From Cladocopium goreaui (taxonomy: Eukaryota > Sar > Dinophyceae > Suessiales > Symbiodiniaceae): DNA of 64,000 bases. Within the stretch, counting starts at the first letter, position 1, and each line of letters begins with the position of its first letter. A program made the translations under genes and the position numbers. Shown here in pieces: positions 23,701 through 33,323 of the stretch. Location of the stretch: contig CAMXCT020000509.1 in NCBI GenBank assembly GCA_947184155.2, forward strand, positions 149,501 through 213,500. Reading direction: 5' to 3'. The notes below the pieces were generated by a model. It saw only the letters and a program-made list of their open reading frames with translations. It searched no databases and was not told where the DNA came from.

Positions 23701-26700
23701 CACTGTTTCATATTAACCATCTAAAATCGTGCTTGTCTGCCGTTCCCCAAAAAATCAAATCGCTTATTGAACCCTTATTAAAGAACATTTTCCAGACATT
23801 TCAAAAGCACTGGGCCATGAGATGATCCAATTCACTTTAATAGGTTTGTTCTCATGGTTCACAATTGCAGCAACATTTTCCAGAGCTGATCCTAGAGCCA
23901 AGAGAAGAAAGTAAGCCTTTTCCAAAAGCAACTGCCAAGTTCAAATCCCAAGTCCCAGCCGCTTACTGCCACAAGCGATTGGTTTCGTATACCCTAGCAT
24001 CAAAGACACTCACTTACCGCCACAAGCGACAGATTTTTTACCGCCACAAGCGATTGAAAACGGAAAAGCGATATTACCGCCACAAGCGATTAGGCCTTCA
24101 AATGCTGCACCTGCCACGCAAAAACAGCAATCACCTGCGGCAGTAAAAAAAATCACTTGCGGCAGTAAAAAATGAACGTTTTTACTGCCACAAGCGATTG
24201 GCACATCTTACCGGCACAAGCGAGGTATCAGCCTTCTTTTGGACCTGCACACCCTCCTGCTGGACCTCATCCTTCCCTCCTGCTCGACCTGGCCCTTTCC
24301 CAAAGATGGGTCATTGGTGAGTTCGTTGCTGCTTGCGAGGGGTATAGCCAGTCTGGGAGCCTTGACCGCGCTAGCAGCTAGCATGCAACATGGCAGGAAG
24401 CCTTTCCTGTACACGGTCTGCTCCCAAACCATACCCCCTTTGGATAGATTCTCCAGTTTCTTTCCGGCCGCGTCTTGATCGCAATTCTTCAGACACAGTT
24501 CTTGCATTCATCTTCTTGCATTCCAGCCGCGTCTACATGTCCATACGTCCTGTGACCAGATACCAACCAACGAGGTTACATTGATTTCGATGTGGACTCA
24601 TGTGGCACCCTCAGCTGCGACCATTGCGCCCAGGAGCATCCATCGCCGGTACGTTTACACATCTGTCCATGACGGTCTTCGTTGCCTGCAGCCGATGTGG
24701 GTTCAATGTCTAGGCTTCGCCCGTCATCTCTCAGCAACTTATTGCGCTCATCTTGTTTTAATCCGCCGATCCCGGCCTTCTCCAAGGCAGGGGCGGCGCC
24801 TGGGACCGGAGGTGTGGAACTTGCTTTGTCACGCCCATGGCCTTCACATTGTCCAAGGCTTCCACCAAGCCCTGTGGCCATAAGCCTGTGCTGTTCCAGT
24901 GTTGCAACCTCCCGTTTGCGTGCACATAGCCTCTGCCCTTGCTGTTCCAGCGTTGCAGCCTGCCGTTTGCGTGCACATAGCCTCTGTTGTTCGGGCGTTC
25001 AAGCCTGCCGTTTGCCAGCCTTCAAACCCTTAAAAAACCCCTAACATGCTTCGCCGGCTGTTTGCCTGCAGCCCTCTGTTGTTAGGGCGTCCATGCCTAG
25101 GGCGCCTCCCGGCAGCGGTGTGGCCGTAAGCCTCTGCTGTTCCAGCGCTGCAGCCTGCCGTTTGCCTGCACATAGCCCTCTGCTCTTAGGGCGTTCAAGC
25201 CTGCCGTTTGCCAGGCTCCAAACCCCTAAAACCCCTAAAATGCTTCAAATCCGTCGCGGCAGCTTCCACCAAGCGCTGTTCCACCAAGCCCTGTGGCCAT
25301 AAGCCTGTGCTGTTCCAGTGTTGCAACCTGCCGTTTGCGTGCACATAGCCTCTGCCCTTGCTGTTCCAGCGTTGGAACCTGCCGTTTGCCTGCATAGCCC
25401 TCTGTTGTTAGGGCGTTCATGCCTAGGGCGCCTCCTTGTGGCCGTAAGCCCGTGCTGTTCCAGCGCTGCAGCCTGCCGTTTGCCTGCACATAGCCCTCTG
25501 TTCTTAGGGTGTTCAAGCCTGTCGTTTGCCAAGCTCCAAACCCTGAAAACCCCTCAAATGCTTCAAATCCGTCGCGGCAGCTTCCACCAAGCCCTGCTGT
25601 GAGCCTTTGCTGTTCCAGCGTTGGAACCTGCCGTTTGCCTGCATAGCCCTCTGTTGTTAGGGCGTCCATGCCTAGGGCGCCTCCTTGTGGCCATAAGCCC
25701 GTGCTGTTCCAGCGCTGCAGCCTGCCGTTTGCCTGCACATAGCCCTCTGTTCTTAGGGTGTTCAAGCCTGCCGTTTGCCAGGCTCCAAACCCCTAAAACC
25801 CCTAAAATGCTTCAAATCCGTCGCGGCAGCTTCCACCAAGCCCTGCTGTGAGCCTTTGCTGTTCCAGCGTTGGAACCTGCCATTTGCCTGCATAGCCCTC
25901 TGTTGTTAAGGCGTCCATGCCTAGGGCGCCTCCTGGTGGCCATAAGCCCGTGCTGTTCCAGCGCTGCAGCCTGCCGTTTGCCTGCACATAGCCCTCTGTT
26001 CTTAGGGTGTTCAAGCCTGTCGTTTGCCAAGCTCCAAACCCTTAAAACCCCTCAAATGCTTCAAATCCGTCGCGGCAGCTTCCACCAAGCCCTGCTGTGA
26101 GCCTTTAGCTGTTCCACCAAGCCCTGTGGCCGTAAGCCTGTGCTTCCATTGTTGCAACCTGCCGTTTGCGTGCACATAGCCTCTGCCCTTGCTGTTCCAG
26201 CGTTGCAGCCTGCCGTTTGCCTGCACATAGCCTCTGTTGTTCGGGCGTTCAAGTCTGCCGTTTGCCAGGCTCCAAACCCCTAAAACCCCTAAAATGCTTC
26301 AAATCCGTCGCGGCCTGCCATTTGCCTGCATAGCCCTCTGTTGTTAGGGCGTCCATGCCTAGGGCGCCTCCTTGTGGCCGTAAGCCTTTGCTGTTCCAGC
26401 GCTGCAGCCTGCCGTTTGCCTGCACATAGCCCTCTGTTCTTAGGGTGTTCAAGCCTGCCGTTTGCCAAGCTCCAAACCCTTAAAAACCCCTCAAATGCTT
26501 CAAATCCGTCGTGGCAGCTTCCACCAAGCCCTGCTGTGAGCCTTTGCTGTTCCAGCGTTGGAACCTGCCGTTTGCCTGCATAGCCCTCTGTTGTTAGGGC
26601 GTTCATGCCTAGGGCGCCTCCTTGTGGCCGTAAGCCCGTGCTGTTCCAGCGCTGCAGCCTGCCGTTTGCCTGCACATAGCCCTCTGTTCTTAGGGTGTTC

Positions 26701-29700
26701 AAGCCTGTCGTTTGCCAAGCTCCAAACCCTGAAAACCCCTCAAATGCTTCAAATCCGTCGCGGCAGCTTCCACCAAGCCCTGCTGTGAGCCTTTGCTGTT
26801 CCACCAAGCCCTGTGGCCGTAAGCCTGTGCTTCCAGTGTTGCAACCTGCCGTTTGCGTGCACATAGCCTCTGCCCTTGCTGTTCCAGCGTTGCAGCCTGC
26901 CGTTTGCCTGCACATAGCCCTCTGTTCTTAGGGCGTTCAAGTCTGCCGTTTGCCAGGCTCCAAACCCCTAAAACCCCTAAAACCCCTAAAATGTAGTCTC
27001 TTTGATGCATTCCAGCTGATCAGCGGATGGCTTTGAGCCACTGATCACAGGTGCCTCAGGTGCCTGGTCATCATTTGCAAGCATCCCCTGCTGAAATGGA
27101 GCATGAAAGCCAAGCAGAGATGGATTTCAAAAAAAAATCGCTGTTGCAAAAAATCATCTCGCAAAGACCCGAATACATCCAAACACACCCACATGCACGT
27201 GGTGAAATTCCTGTTTAATGGGCAGGTACAATGGCAGTCTAAGAGAAATAACATTAAATAAATCATGCCATTGACCTAAACAGCCACTAGAATACACACA
27301 GAAGAGGGACAAAAAGGGGGTCGGCGGCACCCGGGCGCTAGCCCATTTTATTTTATATCTAACTTTCTCTTCCCCCAATGTGCCTTTCAACTTCCTGCAT
27401 CCATTTGGTTTCATATGTAGGTTCCCCCCGTTGGCCTCCACAACTTCTTGCCTTGATGTTGTTTCAATATCCAAATTTCTCCTGCGCCCCTGTGCCTCCC
27501 AGCAACTTCCTGCATGCATTTGGTTTCAATATCTCGGCTTCCCCCGTCTCTCAACAACTTCTTGCGCTCATCTGGTTTCAATATCTAACTTCCCCCCCTG
27601 TGCCTCTCATCAAACGTCCTTAACTTCCTGCATTCATTGGGTTTCAATATCTATACTTCCCCCGTAGCTCCCCATAACTTCTTGCGTTCATTTTGTTTTA
27701 ATATCTAAGCTTCCTCCCCGGTGCCCCTCAACAACTACCTGCATTCATCTTGCTTCAATATTCCCGGTGCCCCTGAGCAACTTCCTGCATTCATTTGGTT
27801 TTATATCTGGTTCCACCGTGGCCTCCTAAAGTCTCCCCCACCTCTGCCTCTCCACAGCTTCCCGCATTCATGCGGTTTCAATATCTCAGCTTCCCCTCGT
27901 CTCTCCACAGCTTCTTGCAAGCACTGTCATTTGGGTTCAATATCTAGACTTCCGCTTCTCGCCTCAGCAACTTCTTGCGTTCATCCTTGTTTCGATATCT
28001 AACTTTCCCCTCTCCCACCTGCCTCTCTCTCACCAATTTTCTGCGGTCACCTGGCTTCAATATCTACATGTTCCCCCGTTTCTCTCAACACCTTCTTGCA
28101 TGCATCTTGTCTCAATATCTAAATTCCCCCCACCTTGTTCCGGCATTCATTTTCGGGTCCCAAAAATTCCCCCTGCGTCTCTCAGCATTTTTTTGCATGT
28201 ATCTTTATGTATCTTCATTTCGTTTCAATGTCTAGGCTTCACCCCTCATCTTTCAACAACTTTTTGCACTCATCATGTTCCAATATCGAACTTTCCCTTC
28301 CCCCTATGTGCCTCCCAATTTCCTGCATCCATTTCGCTTCATACGTAGCCTTCCCCCATTGACCTCTCCCCCCGTTTTTGTTTCAATATCCGAACTTCCC
28401 CGGCATCAACAACTTCTTGCATGCATCTTGTCTCAATATCTAAATTCCCCCCACCCTGTGCCAGGTCCAAAAAAACGTGTACGGGTTCCAAAAAAGAAGG
28501 CGCCAAGGTCCAAAAAACAACCGGCCCAATGTGAGCGCCTATAACAATGGAGTTCCCCCCCACCCTATGGAGGCAAGGTCCACGAAGCAGGTGCACGGGT
28601 CCAAAAAACAGAAACCGAGCTCAGAAATAATTAATTTGGCTGTCGAAAAAAAAACTGGGTCCAGCACAAATACATGCAGGTCCAAAAAAAATATCCCCAC
28701 AGGGTCCAGAAAACACACAGGCAAGTCCCCCACATTTTTTGTGACCCTAGGTCCAAAAAAAAATCCGGTTAGGTCCAAATAACATGTACAGGTCCAAAAA
28801 AAGGTGCCCAGGTCCAAAAAAACATGCATCCCACACAATAACTTGTCACGGTGGGGATCACTCGTAGTAAGGTAATCCATGTGCTGATCCTGTACAGATA
28901 AATATAGATTTTGGATTATTGGATACTAGATATTAGATATTGGATAATAGATATTAGATATTGGATATTAGATATTAGATATTAGATATAGATATAGATA
29001 GAGATATAGACATAGATATAGATATAGACAAAGGTTTGATGATGTGTACATATATATGTATATATACATTTACATATCCTCGTACATGCACATGTACACA
29101 AGAAAGAGTGTGATATAAGTGTTTTGTATGAGTGCACATACACATGTGTGTATATACAAATATACACACCTATTATATACATATATATTTAGATATTATA
29201 TGATACACATATATTGCATATGTTTTTTCTGGACTAGTCCTGCGACTTTAGATATTGGCATACATGCTCTGCACATTTTCATCCGGCGAAATCCCCCGGA
29301 GCACCTGCTGTCCATCCAGCTACAAAGATGCTGCCGCTGGCTGCAAGATGAATTGCCTGACAGATCCAAATCTGAAATGAAATCCCAAACTCGGCCAACC
29401 CAGTGAGTTCTTGTGTGAAATGGAGAAGATTCTCGGCCCCTCAACTCTGAAACATATCCAGGTACAGTGTGTTCATAGTGTTTGTCAAGACATGATTTTC
29501 TTGTGCTCTTTATTTCTACTGCGCAGTTAGCCAACAGCCACGCTGAAGACACGGTGTCTCGGTGGTTCAAACACGGTTTTCTGATCCCGGTGAAGCACCT
29601 CAGCAGTGTCCTGAGCAGTGCTTCCTGTCTGATAAGTCCACTGACGCGACCCCGTGCTGTCCAGCTTCATGACAAAAAGGTCGGAGTCACCAGCGCTACC

Positions 29701-32700
29701 AGAGCCATCCAGCGCACCATTAGTTTCACCTTGAAAGGTATCCGGAGTGAAAATGATGAGTCCAATGATTCTATGATGAGGTCAAAATGAAAGAAACAAG
29801 CAACAAGAAAGATGTGTTATTCTCGAACATGGCTTGGCAGAGGCCTAAACATCCTAAGATCCTATATCCTGTTATCATCGTGGACTGCAACACCATAGCC
29901 ATGCACCTCACCTGTGAGGAAGATGTTGCCAGAAGAATCGATTTGAAGAGCATTGACGCCATCAGCACCACTGGTCCCAGTCTGAAAGGTCCAGCTCAGT
30001 TGCTGAACCTGGAGCCCAGTGGACAGGACCAGGTGTGTGGATTATGGATATGTCGAAGCTGATGCGAACTGGATACATAGAAACCATAGAAATCCAAGGC
30101 TTTTAGTACAACGAACTGGACCCCAAGTCATCACCATTTTACCATTTGGATTTATATGGATCATCGATATCCATCGATATCCATCGATATCCATCAGGAG
30201 AAGGGTCGACCAGCAGCATCTTTCGGGTCTGTTTTGAAACATGGAAATCCCAGCCACTGATTCTGCATGGAACTGACGGGCCGATGGATGGTACGGAACT
30301 GGGGAGGTTTTTTTGAATGGACCAACTAGATAGACATATACTTCGGTGCATGGATGGATTGATGGATGGATATTTAGCTGGCTCGCACCAACACAGATGG
30401 ATATGTAGGAACATTGTTGATGCGATGGACACAGAGAGAGAGAGATGAGATGAGATGAGATGAGATGAAATTAGATGAGATGAGATGAGATTAGATGAAA
30501 TGAGATGAGATGAGATGAAATGAGATGGGATGGGATTGGATTGGATAGGATAGGATGGAATGAGATGAGATGAGATGAGAGCACTGCTTCCAGTAGAAAG
30601 AAATAGATGCATGTATGCATCTGTTTGTCTGCCTGTGTGTATGTATCTTCAATATGTATATATATATATTCGTATATTAAATTTATACATATGCGCATCT
30701 CAGCCTGTCTTGTCTGTGTGTCTGTCTTATCTGTCCTACCTGGCTTATCCGTATTTGCCTGACTCATCTTTCTTATGTGTTTTATCTGTCTTTTATAGCT
30801 ATCTCTATATTATCTGTATATATATATATATACAGTATATACTATGCCTCGTTTCTTACCTATTGTATCTATCGTATTGTTATCTCATCAACACTTACCC
30901 AATTCATCTATCTATCGATCGATCTCCGTATCTACATTCTGTTCTATCAAATCCTATTCAACCCTATGTATCCTATCTATCCCACCATGCCATGTATATA
31001 TCCGGTATCTATACATCTCATGCGTACAGTTCGGTTGGACAGAAAGTCGAGGCCCAGCAGCCTGATTTCATTTTTCAAACATCCAACACCCGCTAGATAG
31101 TCCCCCTTGATCCCCCTTGGTCCCCTTTGATCCCCTTTGGCGCCTTCATGAGATAGGCATCCACTTCTCCTGCATTGCTGCCACCCAGGCCTCCACTGGT
31201 GTAGCCGGCCAAAATGACGGCCTCGTCAGCGTCCAACACAAGGCGTCCTTGCAACATATCCGCCGAACTGCTGCCGGTCTGAAAGATTTTTTGCACGGAT
31301 GAACCGTCACTGTCCAGTTCCATGATGAAAAGGTCTTCCCCTCCTCTGTTGCAGCTTCCATGCCAGGCACTTGTGGTGGTTCCACCCAGAATGATGTTGA
31401 AAGTTCCGATTGCAAGTCCCCTGATGTAGTCGTCGCCTTCAGTGCCAGTCTGGAAGGTCCACTGCTGTGTGCCTGCACTGTTCAACTGCATCACAAAAAT
31501 GTCCGTGCCACCTTGGTTGATGTTCCCTAGATCTACATCTGTCCAGCCTCCCACCAGGATGTTTCCAGAAGAATCAATCCCGAGGTGACCGCCCTGGTCA
31601 TTACCAGTGCTACCCGTTTGGAAAATCCACTGGGAAGACCCTGAATTGTTGAGTTTCATCACATAAATGTCGGATTGGCCAGCATTCGAGTAGCTGTCAA
31701 GTTGGCCATCCGTCCAACCTGCCAAGACAATGTCGTCGGAAGCATCCAACTTGAGGTCCCATAGAATTTCGTCCGAAGTGCTTCCCGTCTGGAAGGTCCA
31801 CTGCGTTGACCCCGAACTGTCAAGCTGGAGGACGAGAATGTCTCGACTATTCCCAGCATTCGAGAAATCAGGGAATGATCCCCATGTGAATCCTCCAGCG
31901 ATAATATTTCCTGACGAATCAATCTGAACAGCATATAGATCTTCATCACTGCTAGTTCCTGTTTGCATCGTCCACATATGGCTGCCGACACTGTCGATTT
32001 TCATCACAAACATGTCATAGCTGCCAGCATTCACGGCATTTAGGTCTCCAAGGGTAGAGCCAACTACAAGAATATTGCCTGTGCTGGACTCAATCTGAAC
32101 AGCCCGCGCATTGTCACCAGCAGTGGTTCCAGTTTGAAACGTCCAATTCTTGGAACCTGAACTGTCGAGTTTCATCACAAATATGTCGAAACTGCCAGCA
32201 TTTGAGTTTCCATCTAAGCTGCCAAAGGTAAAGCCAGCAACTACGATGTCATCCCCAAGAGTCTCAACTGCATTGACATGTTCGGTCACGCTGGTTCCAA
32301 ACTGATATGTCCAGCTCTCTTGTTGCGCCTGCAAAGAGCACTTAAGAAAAAGGTGAATCCCTGCATGAATAAAATGCATGTGGAAACAGCATCGTGTTTG
32401 CATTTGGTTGGAATGTTTTCCCACCATTGGTCACAATGGCAGACAATGGCATCATTTAATCTTTATATAGGCATATACGTATAGACAACAAAGTTTTGGC
32501 ATTTACAAATAGAATAAATCAGAACATGTTGTCTCGTCTACATTAAATGTAGGCAAAATTTGCACCACCTTTGGATATCCTCACGTGGCCCTGTCCCCAC
32601 ACGAAAGGTTGTCCCATGTTAAGCAGGGATGTTTGGATTCCCCGAAAACAAAATTATAACATTCACAAATACATACATACACACATACACACATATACAG

Positions 32701-33323
32701 ACATACATTACATTACATTGCATTGCATTGCATTGCATTGCATTACATTACACTACATTACATTTTACATTACGTTACATTACATTACATTACATTACAT
32801 TACATTGCATTGCATTACATTGCATTACATTACATTTTACATTACATTTTACATTACACTACACTACATTACATTTTACATTTTACATTACACTACATTA
32901 CATTGCATTTTACATTACATTACACTACATTACATTACATTATATTACATTACATTGCACTTTACATTACATTACATTACATTATATTACATTACATTGC
33001 ATTACATTACATTACACTACACTACATTACATTACATTTTACATTACACTACACTACATTACATTACATTACATTACATGACATGACATGACATTACATT
33101 ACATTACATTACGTTCAATTCATATATATATATATACACATATAATCACATATTATATATATATATACAATTGTAAAATTGGTTTGATTTGTTCGGTATG
33201 AAAAAACAATCAGGGATCTTTCAGCCTCAACAATGCAGCTATTGATCCACAGCAACAGGCATGCAAAAGCAACACTCACCATTGCAGATTCTTGCGGCAT
33301 GTCAGCGCCAATTTTGCCACACC
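14164..33323 (-). CDS. Multi-exon SBBP-type beta-propeller protein with Ser/Thr-rich tail (3' end not found)
   Basis: Fourteen exons can be chained on the minus strand: 33323-33280, 32328-31144, 30002-29912, 29729-29599, 29356-29305, 21907-21540, 21339-21021, 20869-20732, 20520-20465, 19626-18558, 18174-18108, 17788-17734, 17428-17321, 14762-14164. Phase agrees at every junction, giving about 1,427 codons. The protein is a run of roughly 48-residue blades of the form W-(T)-F-Q-T-G...A-V-x-I-D-S-S-G-N-I-x-L-A-G...S-N-A-G...D-I-F-V-M-K-L, the SBBP/beta-propeller pattern, followed by a Ser/Thr-rich stretch. Thirteen introns start GT (5), GC (6) or GA (2) and all end AG. The molecular role is unknown; such propellers are usually extracellular or binding scaffolds. 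The true 5' end and the stop were not identified. The joins of exon 1 and exon 14 are the least certain. Confidence 0.78.
15642..16215. repeat. 16-bp tandem array (ACACAGACGCTTTTAC)
   Basis: About 36 copies of a 16-base unit GCTTTTACACACAGAC with common variants (GAAGC, GACAC). Because 16 is not a multiple of three, a 48-base superperiod gives the open frames HTDAFTHRRFYTQTLL, which are not genes. Confidence 0.92.
16243..16690. repeat. 75-81-bp tandem repeat containing a short hairpin
   Basis: About six copies of CAAGTAAAATCGCAATTTTAC, CTCAGTTTTTGCGCATCGAC, CCTCATTTCGTTCAAAAGGG, TTGCTCC. The string GTAAAAT-CGCA-ATTTTAC is a perfect 7-base inverted repeat with a 4-base loop. Later copies lose part of it (AATTTTCTTCAG). 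Confidence 0.88.
16724..17140. repeat. Purine-rich microsatellite (GAGA / GAAGATGTGA)
   Basis: AGAGAGAAAGGAGAG tract to about 16815, then irregular GAAGATGTGAGTATGTGAAG units. Minus-strand frames (HLHIFTSSHLH) come from the repeat. Confidence 0.9.
17321..17428 (-). CDS. Propeller gene exon 13: Ser/Thr-rich, 36 codons
   Basis: Follows acceptor ...GATGTACCAG and encodes VLTPTTTTSTSLTLTT and then SSVSSITTTTATLSSTSRSK. A GC donor follows TCTAAG. Phase 0 on both sides fits exon 12 (ending IFAMM) and exon 14. It marks the change from propeller blades to Ser/Thr-rich sequence. Confidence 0.6.
17734..17788 (-). CDS. Propeller gene exon 12: half blade
   Basis: Encodes TEVITGSNAGGEDIFAMM, the SNAG...DIF part of a blade. 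The acceptor is TCTGAG before GACTGAGG and the donor is GT after ATGATG. Joined to exon 11 it restores VAGSTEVITGSNAGGEDIF. Confidence 0.7.
18108..18174 (-). CDS. Propeller gene exon 11: half blade
   Basis: Encodes TREECVVQLSLGAAGNILVA before a GA donor (GGGTC then GACG). The acceptor is TCCTAG before GCACCAGG. Joined to exon 10 it restores SQLGTREECVVQLSLGAAGN. The intron 10 ends share GCAC(T/C)AG. Confidence 0.75.
18290..18375. repeat. AT-rich and (GTAT)/(GGAT) microsatellites
   Basis: TATATGTATATAAGTATACA, then TGTATGTATG and GGATGGATGGATGG runs, inside intron 10 of the propeller gene. Confidence 0.9.
18558..19626 (-). CDS. Propeller gene exon 10: about seven blades
   Basis: Exon of 1,069 bases, acceptor GATAAAG before CTGGTT and GC donor after CAACTCG. 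It begins LVPSPLGQVSWTFQTGTS and carries about seven repeats with W(T/A)(F/Y)QTG, AVDSxxNIVLxG and DxFxMKL blocks (for example QTDIFVMKIDRFKTLQWTYQ). No internal stop in 356 codons, which supports real coding use. The longest frame read here runs on past the donor into intron. Confidence 0.85.
20465..20520 (-). CDS. Propeller gene exon 9: half blade
   Basis: Encodes GGLNGNAHAGSDDIFVMK, acceptor GGTGAG before GCGGTGG, GC donor after ATGAAG. Phase 0 at the end joins exon 10 to give IFVMK-LVPSPLGQVSWTFQ. Confidence 0.75.
20732..20869 (-). CDS. Propeller gene exon 8: one blade
   Basis: Encodes GEDILAVELDSTGSLQWKF and then VAGTTAGDIAHAVQLDASNN to ILAGTTG. Acceptor ACCAAG before GCGAAG; GC donor after ACCACAG. 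The read-through frame after the donor gives PWTTWTTWTTWT from a short (TTGGACGAC) repeat, which is intronic. Confidence 0.8.
21021..21339 (-). CDS. Propeller gene exon 7: about two blades
   Basis: Starts DIFAMKLSGAGSQLWTFQRG after acceptor ACATCAG and ends IKNGLG before a GC donor at GGGAG. An alternative end after TCTGCAG is in the same phase but would need an AA donor, so I prefer the GC site. Confidence 0.8.
21540..21907 (-). CDS. Propeller gene exon 6: about two and a half blades
   Basis: Starts GDLSGASAGSFDIFVMKL after acceptor TTTCCCAG and ends NTNAGSK before a GA donor (TCCAAG then GATCAGGG). Joined to exon 7 it gives NTNAGSKDIFAMKL. This is the clearest GA...AG intron of the gene. 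Confidence 0.82.
22881..22970. repeat. Long imperfect inverted repeat (about 43-base arms)
   Basis: GGCACTGCCGGACCTCAACC...GATCTCAGTGGGC at 22881-22923 faces CCCACTGAGATCTGGCGACC...GGCATTGCC at 22928-22970 across four bases. The left arm repeats a shorter upstream copy (CTCAACCGCGAACTCCAGATCTCAGTGGGC), so the right arm is an inverted duplicate of a tandem unit. Confidence 0.8.
23211..24215. repeat. Dispersed CTTGCGGCAGTAA motif in two inverted clusters
   Basis: At 23211-23350 AATCACTTGCGGCAGTAAGA occurs about five times on the + strand. At 23955-24215 about six copies occur as TTACCGCCACAAGCGATT, the inverted form, mixed with two + copies near 24129-24171. The two orientations differ at alternating positions (TCaCTTGcGGCaGTA against TCgCTTGtGGCgGTA). 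Confidence 0.85.
24840..26995. repeat. 249-bp satellite array with telomere-like words
   Basis: About nine units with landmarks TGCTTCAAATCCGTCGCGGC at 25241, 25559, 25808, 26057, 26295, 26497 and 26745 (spacing mostly 249). Each unit has CTGTTCCAGCGCTGCAGCCT, GCCGTTTGCCTGCACATAGC, CTTAGGGTGTTCAAGCCTG and AAACCCCTAAAACCCCTAAA. Subrepeats (GCCGTTTGC) vary unit length. Open frames on both strands are by-products. Confidence 0.9.
27370..28450. repeat. Pyrimidine-rich tandem repeat, unit about 65-75 bp
   Basis: About 15 diverged copies of CAACTTCTTGCATTCATTTG, GTTTCAATATCTAACTTCCC and CCCTGTGCCTCTC. Runs of short + strand frames cross it, with no protein similarity. Confidence 0.85.
28455..28830. 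repeat. GGTCCAAAAAA dispersed short repeat
   Basis: More than ten copies of (A/G)GGTCCAAAAAA spaced 20-45 bases apart with unrelated spacers. The reverse form TTTTGGACCT occurs at 23115-23160 and 24235-24270, so the same word brackets the 249-bp satellite in opposite orientations. Confidence 0.8.
28905..29220. repeat. AT-rich microsatellite (GATATTAGATATTG)
   Basis: Runs of ATTAGATATTGGATA, then ATAGATATAGA and TATATGTATATA. Confidence 0.9.
29305..29356 (-). CDS. Propeller gene exon 5: partial blade
   Basis: Encodes AIHLAASGSIFVAGWTA before a GT donor (GACAGCAG then GTGCTCC). The acceptor is GATCTGTCAG. It joins exon 4 as DTAEAIHLAASGSIFVAG and exon 6, 7.4 kb away, as GWTAGDLSGASAGSFD, both in phase. 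Confidence 0.75.
29599..29729 (-). CDS. Propeller gene exon 4: one blade
   Basis: Starts ETNGALDGSGSAGDSDLFVM after acceptor TTTCAAG and ends GSTAQDTAE before a GT donor. Canonical GT introns of 182 and 242 bases lie on either side. Confidence 0.78.
29912..30002 (-). CDS. Propeller gene exon 3: partial blade
   Basis: Encodes QLSWTFQTGTSGADGVNALQ then IDSSGNIFLTG, with GT donor CACAG/GTGAGG. With acceptor GGTTCAG the spacing from MK to W is shorter than usual. A start at 30032 would give LVLSTGLQVQQLSW but would need an AC acceptor. Confidence 0.7.
30430..30585. repeat. (GATGA)n pentanucleotide array
   Basis: GAGATGAGATGAGATGAAAT and variants over about 155 bases, in intron 2 of the propeller gene. 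A (CCATCGATAT) triplet lies at 30165-30192. Confidence 0.92.
31144..32328 (-). CDS. Propeller gene exon 2: about eight blades
   Basis: Exon of 1,185 bases, 395 codons without a stop. Starts AQQESWTYQFGTSVTEHV after acceptor CTTTGCAG and ends VDAYLMK before a GC donor (ATGAAG then GCGCCAAA). Blade blocks repeat about every 48 residues: WTFQTGTTAGDNARAVQIES, SNAGSFDIFVMKLDSSGSKN and similar. It is the best-conserved part of the gene. Confidence 0.87.
32699..33117. repeat. (TTACA/TTGCA)n pentanucleotide array
   Basis: About 80 copies of CATTA with CATTG, CACTA and CATTTTA variants, ending in ACATGACATGACATG. It lies in intron 1. HYITLHYITLHY frames are artefacts of the repeat. Confidence 0.95.
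33280..33323 (-). CDS. Candidate propeller gene exon 1
   Basis: A 44-base segment with a pyrimidine-rich acceptor (TCTAAATCTTCCAG) and a strong donor (CAATG then GTGAGTG). It encodes CGKIGADMPQESAM in the phase that joins AQQESWTYQ of exon 2. The upstream start was not found. It rests on splice signals and phase only. Confidence 0.4.

Larger units (their letters stand above)
21908..29304 (-). other. Intron 5 of propeller gene, 7.4 kb, with five or more repeat families
   Basis: Starts GT after GACAGCAG and ends TTTCCCAG. It contains poly-A/pyrimidine tracts near 22060-22270, a long hairpin (22881-22970), two arrays of a 14-base inverted motif (23211-24215), a 249-bp satellite with telomere-like words, a pyrimidine-rich tandem repeat (27370-28450), a GGTCCAAAAAA repeat and an AT-rich tract. 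From 23360 to 23860 I see nothing recognisable. Confidence 0.6.

Noticed and set aside
26961..26990. True telomere or chromosome end
   Set aside because: Only a few imperfect words within a satellite, with unique sequence continuing on both sides.
24961..27010. Many 60-200-codon frames on both strands
   Set aside because: By-products of the 249-bp satellite, repeating with its period.
32571..33091. HYITLHYITLHY frames
   Set aside because: Translation of the CATTA array in all three frames.
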